Shown here: piece by piece, positions 1 to 7,066 of the stretch
Numbering within the stretch: the stretch's first letter is position 1
Layout of the letters: each line of letters starts with the position of its first letter
From: an uncultured Phycisphaerales bacterium
GTDB lineage: Bacteria > Planctomycetota > Phycisphaerae > WQYP01
Assembly: GCA_903868035.1 (NCBI GenBank)
Contig: CAIPTQ010000072.1
Span: 1-11,578, forward strand
DNA length: 11,578 nucleotides
Direction: 5' to 3'
Notes under the pieces: model-generated
The model's input: the letters and a program-made list of their open reading frames with translations, nothing else
The model's database searches: none
Told to the model about the DNA's origin: nothing
Position numbers and translations under genes: made by a program

Positions 1-19
1 CCCCCCTCCCCCCCCCCCA
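1..19. repeat. Poly-C / poly-G tract downstream of the GT-C gene
   Basis: The window opens with six C, one T, then eleven C. Read on the minus strand it is a G11-A-G6 tract lying immediately after the stop codon (TGA at 23-25) of the glycosyltransferase gene. Such G runs can form G-quadruplexes and are prone to slippage and sequencing error. No hairpin followed by a T tract is visible, so it is not a standard intrinsic terminator. The sequence beyond the edge is unknown. Confidence 0.5.
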
Positions 20-22
20 CGT

Positions 23-1513
23 TCATTCCTTGATCCATAGGCGGACCTTGATGCCGGAGGGGTTGGGGGCGATGAAGGTCAGGGGTTCGAAGCGGTCGGG
101 GATGGCGTCAACGGCGGCGGCGACGGCGGGATCCTCGTGGAAGCCCCAGGCCTTCAGTTGATCGGCGGAGGGTCGGCCTTCGTTGACCCAGAGGGTGCCG
201 TCGGAAACGATGATGCTGCCCGGGGGTTGGGCGGTGATGGTTTGGGACGAGTAGTCGTAGATATGACCGGGGGAATCGGGGTCGAGGTTGAGGCGGAGCA
301 TGATGTAGGGGTGGCTGCCGATGAGGCGGTTGACAGCAATGCCGCGGGTGCGGAAGGCCTGGACGACGACTTCGAGGCGGTCCTGCTCGAGGGCGGGGCG
401 CATGGGGAGGTAGCCCAGGGCGATGAGGACGGCCAGGGGGATCAGGGAGAGGGCGACGACCGTGCTGGGGAGCCACTTGCCGGCGCGGGGTTCAAACTGC
501 ATGAGGCCCAGGAGGGCGAGGATGGCCAGCAGCGGGGCGACGGCGATGAAGTAACGGGGGAGCGAGAGGGAGCCAAAAAGGCCCAGGGCGCCCAGGGTGC
601 CATGGAGGAGGAAAAAGCCGGCGGCCGGCAGCACGAGCACGAGCAGGGCTTCGGAAGAGGCGGCGCGGTTTTTCCAGCAGGACCACACGCCCCGCAGGAC
701 GGGCAGCCACATCCAGAGGGCCAGAGCGGTTACGGAAGAGATGAGGAAGAAACCGCCGCTGCGGCCGTAGGGGCTGGCCAACTGCCAGGGCCAGCTTTGC
801 GCCACCCAGCTCCAGTTATGTTTGGCGAGGACACCCAGGAGATACCAGGCGAGGACGGGGAGGGCGGCCAGGGCGGAGGATAGGAGAATGGCGGGCGCGG
901 CGAAGGGGCGCTGCGGCGAGGGGGCGAAGCGGCGCAGGAGGAACAGGAAGACGGGCCAAGCGGCGATGGCGATCCAACCTTCCGGGCGCATCAGGCCGCC
1001 GAGACCCAGGAGCATGCCGGCGAGCAGGACATGCCGCCCGCGAACGAGGGCGACCAAAGCCCAGACCCAGGCGCAGGCGAGTAGCATTTCGGTCATCATG
1101 GCATAGCTGTTGAGCAGGAAACAGGGCTGGGCGAAGAGAAGGAGCCAGGTGAAGGCGGTGGCATGGCGGCGGAAAAAGCCGGCGGGAGTGGGCGGGAGAA
1201 AATGGCGCAGGAGGCGGCAGGCGCCCCAGGCGGTCAGGGAGGTGACACCCACGGCCAGGAGGCGGGGGCCGACGGGACCGAGGGGCGCGGCGAGGGCGTA
1301 GAGGCCGGTGGCGCCCAGGCGGCCCCAGATTTGGACGAGGTGGCGCCAGTCATGCCAGACGGCACGGGCGAAGAGGAAATGGGTGATCTCGTCGGCTTCG
1401 AGGTAACCGCGGGAGAAGACGGCCATGGCGCAGGCGAAGGCGATGGCCAGAAGGGGGATGAGCCAACGGGAGACGGGGGGCCGGGCGGGGGAGAGTCGAG
1501 AGTCGATAGTCAT
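23..1513 (-). CDS. Polytopic GT-C/GT39-like glycosyltransferase
   Basis: A 496-residue integral membrane protein of the GT-C type (ArnT/PMT/mannosyltransferase-like), expected to move a sugar from a polyprenyl-phosphate donor to an acceptor on the outer face of the inner membrane. About ten hydrophobic segments lie between residues 17 and 367. The first external loop carries an acidic motif (E39-A-D41-E42) where GT-C enzymes hold their catalytic Asp. A MRPEG motif at 175-179 is typical of GT39/GT87-like proteins. Residues 370-496 form a hydrophilic tail, probably periplasmic. The ATG at 1511-1513 is the only good start, although no Shine-Dalgarno precedes it. It lies 30 bases after the desaturase stop on the same strand, so the two are probably co-transcribed. 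The acceptor and sugar cannot be read from the sequence. The family call is fairly sure; the exact reaction is inference. Confidence 0.75.
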   Translation of the reverse strand: MTIDSRLSPARPPVSRWLIPLLAIAFACAMAVFSRGYLEADEITHFLFARAVWHDWRHLVQIWGRLGATGLYALAAPLGPVGPRLLAVGVTSLTAWGACRLLRHFLPPTPAGFFRRHATAFTWLLLFAQPCFLLNSYAMMTEMLLACAWVWALVALVRGRHVLLAGMLLGLGGLMRPEGWIAIAAWPVFLFLLRRFAPSPQRPFAAPAILLSSALAALPVLAWYLLGVLAKHNWSWVAQSWPWQLASPYGRSGGFFLISSVTALALWMWLPVLRGVWSCWKNRAASSEALLVLVLPAAGFFLLHGTLGALGLFGSLSLPRYFIAVAPLLAILALLGLMQFEPRAGKWLPSTVVALSLIPLAVLIALGYLPMRPALEQDRLEVVVQAFRTRGIAVNRLIGSHPYIMLRLNLDPDSPGHIYDYSSQTITAQPPGSIIVSDGTLWVNEGRPSADQLKAWGFHEDPAVAAAVDAIPDRFEPLTFIAPNPSGIKVRLWIKE

Positions 1514-1543
1514 GGGGTGAGAGTGTAGCCGCTGGCGCGGAAA

Positions 1544-2665
1544 CTACCCAGTCACCGGAGTGCTGCGCCCCATGGCGACGAGCCAGCGATAGTGCGCGGC
1601 GATGGCGGAGAAGAGGCTGCGATGGACGGCATAGCGGAGGCCGAACTGCCGGCATTCTTCCTCGACGACCTGGGACAGCTTGGGATAATTGACGTGGCAA
1701 ATGCGGGGGAAGAGGTGGTGTTCGATTTGGTAATTCAGGCCGCCAACGAACCAGGAGACGAAGCGGTTGCCGCGGGAGAAGTCGTAGGTGGTCTGCACTT
1801 GATGGACGGCCCAGCCGGTTTCCATGCGGGGGAGGCCCTGTTCATTGGGGGTGGGCAGGGGGAAGTTGGCGCCTTCGACGCAGTGGGCGAGCTGGAAGAC
1901 GACGCTGAGCACGATGCCGGAGACAAAGGCGGCGATGGCGTACACAGTCAATACGGTCCAGACGGGGTGGAGCAGGATGGGGATGACGAAGGCCAGGGAG
2001 AAGAAGAGGGTTTTGCCGGCGATGAAAATGACGAGTTCTTTGCCCTTGGGGCGCGGGATGCGTTTGTCGCCGATGCGTCCGGAGGCGACCTGGTAGAAGT
2101 CATCGAAGAAGTGCCATTTGATGGCGAGACAGCCGTAGAGAATCCAGAGGTAGACGCCCTGGAGGCGATGGAACCAGTAGCGGCGCTGATAGGGTGAGAG
2201 GCGGGCGAGGAAGCCCAGGTCGATGTCGTCATCCTGGCCGGTGATGTTGGTGTAAGTGTGGTGGATGGAGTTGTGTTTCCAGTCCCACAGGTAGGAGCTG
2301 CCGCCCATGAGGTCCAGGGTGAGGGCCATGATTTTGTTGATCCAGGGGTGTTCGGAGTAGGCCTTGTGGCCGCCGTCATGCTGGATGTTGAAGCCGATGG
2401 CGGCCAGGCTCAGGCCGAGGATGACGGCCAGGGGGATGACGTTCCACCAGCTCCAGGCGACGAAGAGCAGGAGGAAGTAGGCCCCGAAGAACCAGGCAAG
2501 GATGGTGGCGGTTTTGAAGTACATGCGGGGGCAGTCGCGCCGGGGGCTGCCGGTGGATTCGAAGTAGGCATCGACTTTATGCCGCAGGGCGTGGAGGAAG
2601 CGGTCGCTGGTGGTGAATTTGGGTGCGGGGGCGTGGGCCGACAGGGCCGGCGTGGCGGGAGACAT
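1544..2665 (-). CDS. Membrane fatty-acid desaturase (acyl-lipid / front-end type)
   Basis: A 373-residue di-iron desaturase that introduces a double bond into an acyl chain at the inner membrane, using O2 and electrons from a ferredoxin or cytochrome b5. The three histidine boxes are complete: HDGGH at 96-100, HNSIHH at 131-136 and QIEHH at 313-317. The Q-x-x-HH third box is the form found in delta-6/delta-5 front-end and linoleoyl-CoA desaturases. Extra conserved histidines lie at 261 and 288. Hydrophobic stretches at about 52-92 and 211-258 form the membrane hairpins. There is no N-terminal cytochrome b5 domain, unlike eukaryotic front-end enzymes, so the electron donor must be separate. 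The ATG at 2663-2665 has a GAGGT Shine-Dalgarno five bases upstream (2671-2675), one of the best in the window. It probably forms an operon with the downstream GT-C gene. Regiospecificity is not determinable here. Confidence 0.93.
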   Translation of the reverse strand: MSPATPALSAHAPAPKFTTSDRFLHALRHKVDAYFESTGSPRRDCPRMYFKTATILAWFFGAYFLLLFVAWSWWNVIPLAVILGLSLAAIGFNIQHDGGHKAYSEHPWINKIMALTLDLMGGSSYLWDWKHNSIHHTYTNITGQDDDIDLGFLARLSPYQRRYWFHRLQGVYLWILYGCLAIKWHFFDDFYQVASGRIGDKRIPRPKGKELVIFIAGKTLFFSLAFVIPILLHPVWTVLTVYAIAAFVSGIVLSVVFQLAHCVEGANFPLPTPNEQGLPRMETGWAVHQVQTTYDFSRGNRFVSWFVGGLNYQIEHHLFPRICHVNYPKLSQVVEEECRQFGLRYAVHRSLFSAIAAHYRWLVAMGRSTPVTG

Positions 2666-2670
2666 GACGT

Positions 2671-2675
2671 ACCTC
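2671..2675 (-). promoter_or_regulatory. Shine-Dalgarno of the desaturase gene
   Basis: GAGGT on the minus strand, five bases before the ATG. It fixes the desaturase start. Three of its bases are also the end of the downstream arm of a 13-bp inverted repeat, so the site could be masked in a longer transcript. Confidence 0.6.
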
Positions 2676-2809
2676 GATTAAAAGAGTGAGTCACACCTGG
2701 CAGGGCTGTTAAATGATAGGAGCGGCAGGAGGCAATCTCGACAAAATAGTGACGGGGAGGCACCGATTTCGCGCCGGTGGAAGCGGGAGCGGCGGATCGT
2801 TTAATCGAG
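2673..2809 (-). repeat. 13-bp inverted repeat spanning the TPR-desaturase gap
   Basis: The arms CTCGATTAAAAGA (2673-2685) and TCGTTTAATCGAG (2797-2809) are reverse complements at 12 of 13 positions, with ten consecutive matches at the outer ends. They enclose 111 bases and nearly fill the 172-base gap. In a minus-strand transcript reading through from the TPR gene, the arms can pair and cover part of the desaturase Shine-Dalgarno. A transcript starting inside the loop would lack the upstream arm. The loop also holds a 9-base palindrome (GTGAGTCAC, 2686-2694) next to the downstream arm. No convincing -35/-10 pair is seen in the loop; a lone TATCAT (minus strand, 2713-2718) is the best -10 candidate. 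A small mobile element with terminal inverted repeats is the alternative, but no target-site duplication is visible. Confidence 0.5.
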
Positions 2810-2837
2810 TGTCAGTTGGGCCGGTGGCGAAGCGTCA

Positions 2838-3938
2838 TTAAAGGTCTTTGCCGGTGAGTTTTTCGATGCGTTTTTCGATGTCCTGGGATTTGGCGGCGTC
2901 GCCCCTGTCGTCATAGAGTTTTTTGAGCGCCTGGAGCGTGGGCACCAGGTTCGGGTGGGTTTTGCCGTAGACTTCCTCGTTGATGGCGAGGGCCTCGAGG
3001 AATTTCTTTTCGGCATCATCCAGATGGGTCTGCATTTGGAGGATGCGGCCGAGGGTCATGAGCTCAAAGGACAGGTCGGGGTGTTTATCGCCGAGATATT
3101 TCTGGGTCATGGGCAGGGCGATGCGGACTTCCTTTTCGGCCTCGTCGGTCTTGCCGTGGAGGAGGAGGGCCAGGGCGAGGGTGCCATGGGAGACGGCGGT
3201 TTCGGGGTGGCTTTCGCCGTAGATTTTAACGGCGGTTTCGAGGGATTTGCGGAGAATCTTGAGGGCGAATTCGTCCTCGCCGGGGTTCTGGCCGTTGAAC
3301 AGCAGGTGCATGCCGAGGTTGTTGAGCGATTCGCCGGTTTCGGGGGATTCATCGCCGGTGAGGCGGCGGCGCATGTCCCAGCCCTGGAGGAGGCAGGTGC
3401 GGGCCTGGGCGATGAGGGCGTCATCGGTGTCCTTGTCGCCGAGGTCCTCGTACATGAGGCCGACGTTGTTGATGAGCTCGGCGCGGTCGATGGAATCGCC
3501 GGGGGCGAATTTTTCGACCAGGTCCCGGGCCTCCTCGAAGACCTTGGCGGCGGCGGGGGTTTCGCCCAGGATGTAGAGCCGCCAGCCCTTGTTGATGCCC
3601 AGGCGGCCGACGAGGAGCGCCTGGTCGGGCTGGGTTTTGTCGAGGAGGGAATCGGCGCGGTCGATCACGAGCTTGGCGTCGGCGAAGCGGGCCTGGCGCA
3701 TGTAGAGGGTGGCCATGTCGATGAGGGGTTCGGCGAGCTGCCAGGCCTTGGCGCCCCGGGCTTTTTCGAGATCGACGAGGGCCTGCTTGCAGAGGGTCTC
3801 GGCCAGGGCGTACTTGCCCTGGCGATAGAGTTTTTCGGACACCTCATGGGTGTACTTGGCGGGGGCGGTCTGGGCGAAAGCCGCTTGGGACGCCGCCATG
3901 ACCAGTGCCGCGGCCAGAAGTGTCAGTGCGCGTTTCAT
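2838..3938 (-). CDS. Secreted TPR-repeat protein (kinesin-light-chain-type repeats)
   Basis: A 366-residue protein with a classical signal peptide (MKR, hydrophobic core 4-20, likely cleavage after AFA at 21-23), so probably periplasmic. The rest is helical tetratricopeptide repeats, a scaffold for protein-protein contacts. The later repeats are the 42-residue kinesin-light-chain kind, marked by G-x-x-HP-like turns: GDESPET (195-201), GESHPET (241-247), GDKHPDL (283-289) and GKTHPNL (325-331). These are exactly 42 residues apart for the last three and 46 for the first pair. Earlier, more diverged repeats cover about 28-140. There is no enzymatic domain. The ATG at 3936-3938 has a GAGGG Shine-Dalgarno (3946-3950) seven bases upstream. 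The gene ends with tandem stops TAA-TGA. Its binding partner is unknown and its neighbours do not reveal it. Confidence 0.88.
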   Translation of the reverse strand: MKRALTLLAAALVMAASQAAFAQTAPAKYTHEVSEKLYRQGKYALAETLCKQALVDLEKARGAKAWQLAEPLIDMATLYMRQARFADAKLVIDRADSLLDKTQPDQALLVGRLGINKGWRLYILGETPAAAKVFEEARDLVEKFAPGDSIDRAELINNVGLMYEDLGDKDTDDALIAQARTCLLQGWDMRRRLTGDESPETGESLNNLGMHLLFNGQNPGEDEFALKILRKSLETAVKIYGESHPETAVSHGTLALALLLHGKTDEAEKEVRIALPMTQKYLGDKHPDLSFELMTLGRILQMQTHLDDAEKKFLEALAINEEVYGKTHPNLVPTLQALKKLYDDRGDAAKSQDIEKRIEKLTGKDL

Positions 3939-3974
3939 CGTACAGCCCTCGAAAAAGTTGCCTGCTGATATTTC

Positions 3975-3980
3975 ATTATA
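3975..3980 (-). promoter_or_regulatory. Consensus -10 box for the TPR gene
   Basis: The minus strand reads TTATAATG here, a perfect TATAAT, in the 69-base gap between the permease stop and the TPR start. A start of transcription about seven bases downstream (near 3968) would give a leader of about 30 bases containing the GAGGG Shine-Dalgarno. No recognisable -35 sits 16-18 bases upstream, so the promoter is inferred from the -10 and its placement. Confidence 0.5.
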
Positions 3981-4007
3981 ACGCGGATGCGCCCCGTTCC
4001 CACTTGC

Positions 4008-5993
4008 TCAAGCATGAATCAGCAGCGGGATATCCTGGGGCAACTGATCGGCCACGGCCGCCAGCACGTCGCCGCGCAAGGCCCGGAGCAGGGTTCCCTG
4101 GCGGCTGACGCCCATCAGGAGCGCCCGCACGTCGTAGGTGGCGGCAAAATCGAGGATCGAATCGGCGACGTCGCGGCTGACGACGTAGATCGGGATGAGC
4201 TGCACGCCCTTGGCCTTGCAGGCGTCCTCGGCCATGCGGAAGACGTTTTGGGCCTGGGCGTCCTCTTCGAGTCTGGGGGCGCTGCTTTCGACCGCGAACT
4301 GCACGTTCCAGGGTCGGACGTAAATGACGAACAAAATGGCGTTAAGCTGCTGGCAATATTCGGAGGCGAACTGCAAAATCCGCGCCCCGCCGCGCGTGGC
4401 CACCATGACGTGGGGCCTGCCCATGTCCAGCTCCTCGGCGGGGGTGCCGAAGGCCAGCGCAGGAAGCGGGGCCTTGGCGGCCGCCCCCGGCACGCCCTGG
4501 ACATCCGCGGGCGTCGGCGGCGGGGCAACCTTCACGCGGGCGCGGGCGCGCAGGTAGGCCTTGGTGCCGAACCGGGCGGTGAGGCCGATGGCCAGAATGA
4601 TCGTCACGAAGGCCAGGGCGGCGGGCTTATGGAGCGCGAGCGTCAATTCCATGGCGATCATCACTGCGGCGATGGCGCCGATCGCCAGGCGTTCCCATTT
4701 TTTCACCGCCAGCTTGGTGTTGATCGTGCAGCACGTGAGGTTGATGGCGATCGCGCCCACGACGCCGATGGCGTACAAGTCGGCAAGGGTTTCGAGGGTG
4801 GAAAAGAACGACAGCAGCAGGATGGGCACCAGCAGGGCCGGGATCAGGCCCACCCAGGGCACGCCAAAGAGGTTGAGCCGGGAGAACACGCGGGGCAGTT
4901 CCGCGTCGCGCGCCATGACGTAGGCGACGCTCATCATGCCGCCGATGACGGTGTTGACGGCCGAGACCAGGAGCAGCCCGAAGACGATGCCGCAGACCAC
5001 GCCGAACCAGGGATGGACGTAGGTTTCGCCCATGACGCGGAGAACCTTGTTCTTCATGGCCTCTTCGGCCTCGGTGGAGTGGGGCCCGTGGGCGGCGACG
5101 ATCTGGGCCTCGCGGGCGTCGTATGCGGGCCGGCCCGTGGAGTTCCAGTCCGGGTGGGTGTCGCGGTACTGGGCGATTTCTTTATCGGCGGCCTCGTAGG
5201 TGACGGCGGGTTGGGAGAACTCGCCGGGGGAGGCCGGGCCGCTGCGCTGCCGCAGCACGCCCGGCAGCGCCAGCATGGCGATGCCCAGGATGAGGTTGAA
5301 GATGACGACCTCGCAGAGGACGGGCCAGATGGATTTTTTGCTGGTGCGGCCGACGGGCAGGACCATGATGCCGGTCATATTGGCGACGGCCTCGACGCCG
5401 GAGAGCGCCAGGATGACGTTGACCAGCGTGATCCAGTTATGGCCCAGGTCCGCCTTGGGGGACTGGATGGCATGCCAGCCGGCGCCCAGGTGGGGGATGG
5501 AAAAGCCGACGAGGATGAGGGTCAGGACGATGGTGGCCGAGGCGATGACCAGGGCGAAGGCGCCGGCGCGGCGGGGCCCGATGTAGTTGATGAAGCCCAG
5601 GATGAGGATGGAGGCGCAGGCACCGAGCTTGACGGAGAAGCCGGCCTGGAGGCCCATGTAATGCATGCCGTCGAAGGCGGAGAGGGCGGCGGTGACGGCA
5701 TAATCGGCGAAGAGGAGGAGGGCGCCGATCACGGAGAGCAGGGGGCTGATCTGGCGGGCGGCGGAGTAGACGCCACCGCCGTCGGGGTAGGCCCGGCAGA
5801 CGACGGTGTAGGCCCAGCCGACGGCGGCGACGACGATGCCGACGGCCAGGATGTACCAGAAGGAGGAAAAGAGGGCGAAGTAGAACGCCAGGCCCAGGAC
5901 GTAGAAGCGCGAGGTGCCCCAGTCGCCATAGAGCATAGGCCCGGCGTGATACCACCGGAGTTCGCGTGGGCGTTCCTTATGGGTGACATGCAT
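4008..5993 (-). CDS. APC-family amino-acid permease with C-terminal UspA-like domain
   Basis: An inner-membrane secondary transporter of the amino acid-polyamine-organocation superfamily; the substrate is not evident. From the chosen ATG (5991-5993) it has 661 residues. Roughly twelve hydrophobic segments fill residues 33-475, beginning with the conserved GDWGTSR-x-YVLG stretch and the YPDGGGVYSAAR loop. Between two of these segments (about 248-328) lies an unusually long, charged, non-membrane insertion. A linker rich in Pro and Ala (about 490-520) leads to a cytoplasmic UspA-fold domain (about 525-661) like those fused to some cation/amino-acid permeases, possibly a regulatory nucleotide sensor. 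An in-frame ATG at 6087-6089 would add 32 basic residues. I prefer the shorter start because those extra codons are much less GC-rich and look like leader, but neither start has a Shine-Dalgarno. The gene is divergent from the methyltransferase cluster. Confidence 0.88.
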   Translation of the reverse strand: MHVTHKERPRELRWYHAGPMLYGDWGTSRFYVLGLAFYFALFSSFWYILAVGIVVAAVGWAYTVVCRAYPDGGGVYSAARQISPLLSVIGALLLFADYAVTAALSAFDGMHYMGLQAGFSVKLGACASILILGFINYIGPRRAGAFALVIASATIVLTLILVGFSIPHLGAGWHAIQSPKADLGHNWITLVNVILALSGVEAVANMTGIMVLPVGRTSKKSIWPVLCEVVIFNLILGIAMLALPGVLRQRSGPASPGEFSQPAVTYEAADKEIAQYRDTHPDWNSTGRPAYDAREAQIVAAHGPHSTEAEEAMKNKVLRVMGETYVHPWFGVVCGIVFGLLLVSAVNTVIGGMMSVAYVMARDAELPRVFSRLNLFGVPWVGLIPALLVPILLLSFFSTLETLADLYAIGVVGAIAINLTCCTINTKLAVKKWERLAIGAIAAVMIAMELTLALHKPAALAFVTIILAIGLTARFGTKAYLRARARVKVAPPPTPADVQGVPGAAAKAPLPALAFGTPAEELDMGRPHVMVATRGGARILQFASEYCQQLNAILFVIYVRPWNVQFAVESSAPRLEEDAQAQNVFRMAEDACKAKGVQLIPIYVVSRDVADSILDFAATYDVRALLMGVSRQGTLLRALRGDVLAAVADQLPQDIPLLIHA

Positions 5994-6158
5994 GCGCCGA
6001 GAAACCCGCAAAAAAAGACGGGGAAAGAGTGTCCTTCCACGGATGATTCCGGCACGGATGCATTTCAACACCCGCACCAGTGAAAACATGATAATCGGGG
6101 GGGAGCGATGCGGAAAGGCGCGTTACTTTCGGGCGGGGGGGCGATATAGTTTCGCCTC
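5994..6158. promoter_or_regulatory. Divergent intergenic region between permease and methyltransferase
   Basis: This gap drives two gene sets in opposite directions. The permease side (5994-6089) is clearly less GC-rich than the genes and contains an A7 run at 6010-6016 (T7 in the permease leader). The methyltransferase side has two G7 tracts, at 6097-6103 and 6135-6141, each followed by a CGAT (GGGGGGGAGCGAT and GGGGGGGCGAT), a short near-direct repeat. For the permease, a TATCAT on the minus strand (6085-6090) could be a -10, which would place transcription start downstream of the longer alternative ATG. This is weak evidence. Confidence 0.4.
6123..6150 (+). promoter_or_regulatory. Candidate promoter of the methyltransferase-GT2-rffC-rffA cluster
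   Basis: TATAGT at 6145-6150 resembles a -10 box, with TTACTT at 6123-6128 as a poor -35 at 16-base spacing. Transcription would then begin at about 6157-6159, on or next to the ATG at 6159, giving a leaderless or nearly leaderless mRNA. This agrees with the lack of any Shine-Dalgarno between the -10 and the ATG. The -35 match is weak, so the call depends mainly on the -10. Confidence 0.4.
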
Positions 6159-7031
6159 ATGAGCACGAACCAGATGCAGGATGGCCCGGCGGCGGGTGGC
6201 GGCGGGGTGGCCCATCGGGAGGATGAATACGATTCGCGGTGGTTTGAGATACTGCTGGAGATGCAGGCGCGGCATTACTGGTATGCGGGGCGGCATCGGT
6301 TTTTATTGCGGGCGGTGCGGGGGGAGATCGAGCGGCGGTGGGGGCGGGGCGGACGGGGGTTGTCGGCGATTGATTTGGGGGGCGGATGCGGGGGGTGGGT
6401 GCGGTATTTGAACGAGCGGGCGCCGGGGATGTTCGGGGAGCTGGCGCTGGCGGATTCGTCGGCCCGGGCGCTGGAGATGGCCGCGGGGGTGGTGGGGCCG
6501 GGGGTGGCGCGGGTGCAGATTGATCTGCGGCGGCTGCCGTGGGGAGGCGAGGGTGGAGGGCGGTGGGATGTGGGGTTTTTGCTGGATGTGATGGAGCATA
6601 TCGAGCAGGATGCGGAGGTGCTGGGGCAGATACGCCAGGCGCTCAAGCCCGGGGGGTTGCTGTTTGTGACGACGCCGGCCTTGAAGTTTTTCTGGAGCTA
6701 CAACGATGAGATTGTGCATCATGTGCGGCGGTATTCGCGGGCGGACTTCCGGCGGCTGGCGGGGGAGGCGGGGCTGGAGTTCATCGAGGCGCGGTATTTC
6801 ATGTTTCTGCTGAGTCCGCTGCTGCTGGCCAGCCGCATGAGGAGCCGGCGGAAGGCGGCGGAGATGGGGCCGGAGGAGGTGAAGAAGCTGCTGGCGCGGA
6901 CGCACAGGGTGCCGTGGGGGCCGGTCAACGGGATGCTGCGGGGGGTGTTTTCGCTGGAGACGCCGCTGGGATTGCGCGTGCGATTTCCGTGGGGATCGTC
7001 TATTTTAGGTGTATTCCGGCGGCGCGCTTGA
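6159..7031 (+). CDS. Class I SAM-dependent methyltransferase
   Basis: A 290-residue Rossmann-fold methyltransferase (Methyltransf_11/23 type). The SAM-binding motif I is IDLGGGCGGW at 71-80. The acidic residue after beta-2 is D99 in ALADSS, and another acidic site is D122. The LDVMEHI motif at 142-148 and KPGG at 163-166 are standard landmarks. The segment after the core (SYNDEIVHHVRRYSR, 180-194) and the hydrophobic patch 213-225 resemble a subgroup often found next to polyprenyl glycosyltransferases, which suggests action on a glycan or lipid-linked intermediate near the membrane. The target is not known from sequence. It is first in a plus-strand cluster of four. The sense strand is extremely G-rich (32 G and 7 C among the 60 bases at 6361-6420). 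Confidence 0.85.
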   Translation: MSTNQMQDGPAAGGGGVAHREDEYDSRWFEILLEMQARHYWYAGRHRFLLRAVRGEIERRWGRGGRGLSAIDLGGGCGGWVRYLNERAPGMFGELALADSSARALEMAAGVVGPGVARVQIDLRRLPWGGEGGGRWDVGFLLDVMEHIEQDAEVLGQIRQALKPGGLLFVTTPALKFFWSYNDEIVHHVRRYSRADFRRLAGEAGLEFIEARYFMFLLSPLLLASRMRSRRKAAEMGPEEVKKLLARTHRVPWGPVNGMLRGVFSLETPLGLRVRFPWGSSILGVFRRRA

Positions 7032-7066
7032 GGCACCGGCTTGATATTTGTGATGGAGATACGTCA

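Noticed and set aside
2673..2809. Reading the inverted repeat as a MITE or IS remnant
   Set aside because: There is no target-site duplication, no transposase remnant and no second copy in the window; kept only as an alternative.
2955..3968. 337-codon plus-strand open frame opposite the TPR gene
   Set aside because: Gly/Glu-rich, no domain; the opposite strand has a signal peptide and regular 42-residue repeats.
3987..6083. 698-codon plus-strand open frame opposite the permease
   Set aside because: Its translation is Gly/Asp/Glu-rich low-complexity sequence with no domain; it is the complement of a clear APC-UspA gene in GC-rich DNA.
6914..7066. Longer N-terminus for the GT2 gene
   Set aside because: It would overlap the conserved end of the methyltransferase; the GT2 domain begins right after 7085.
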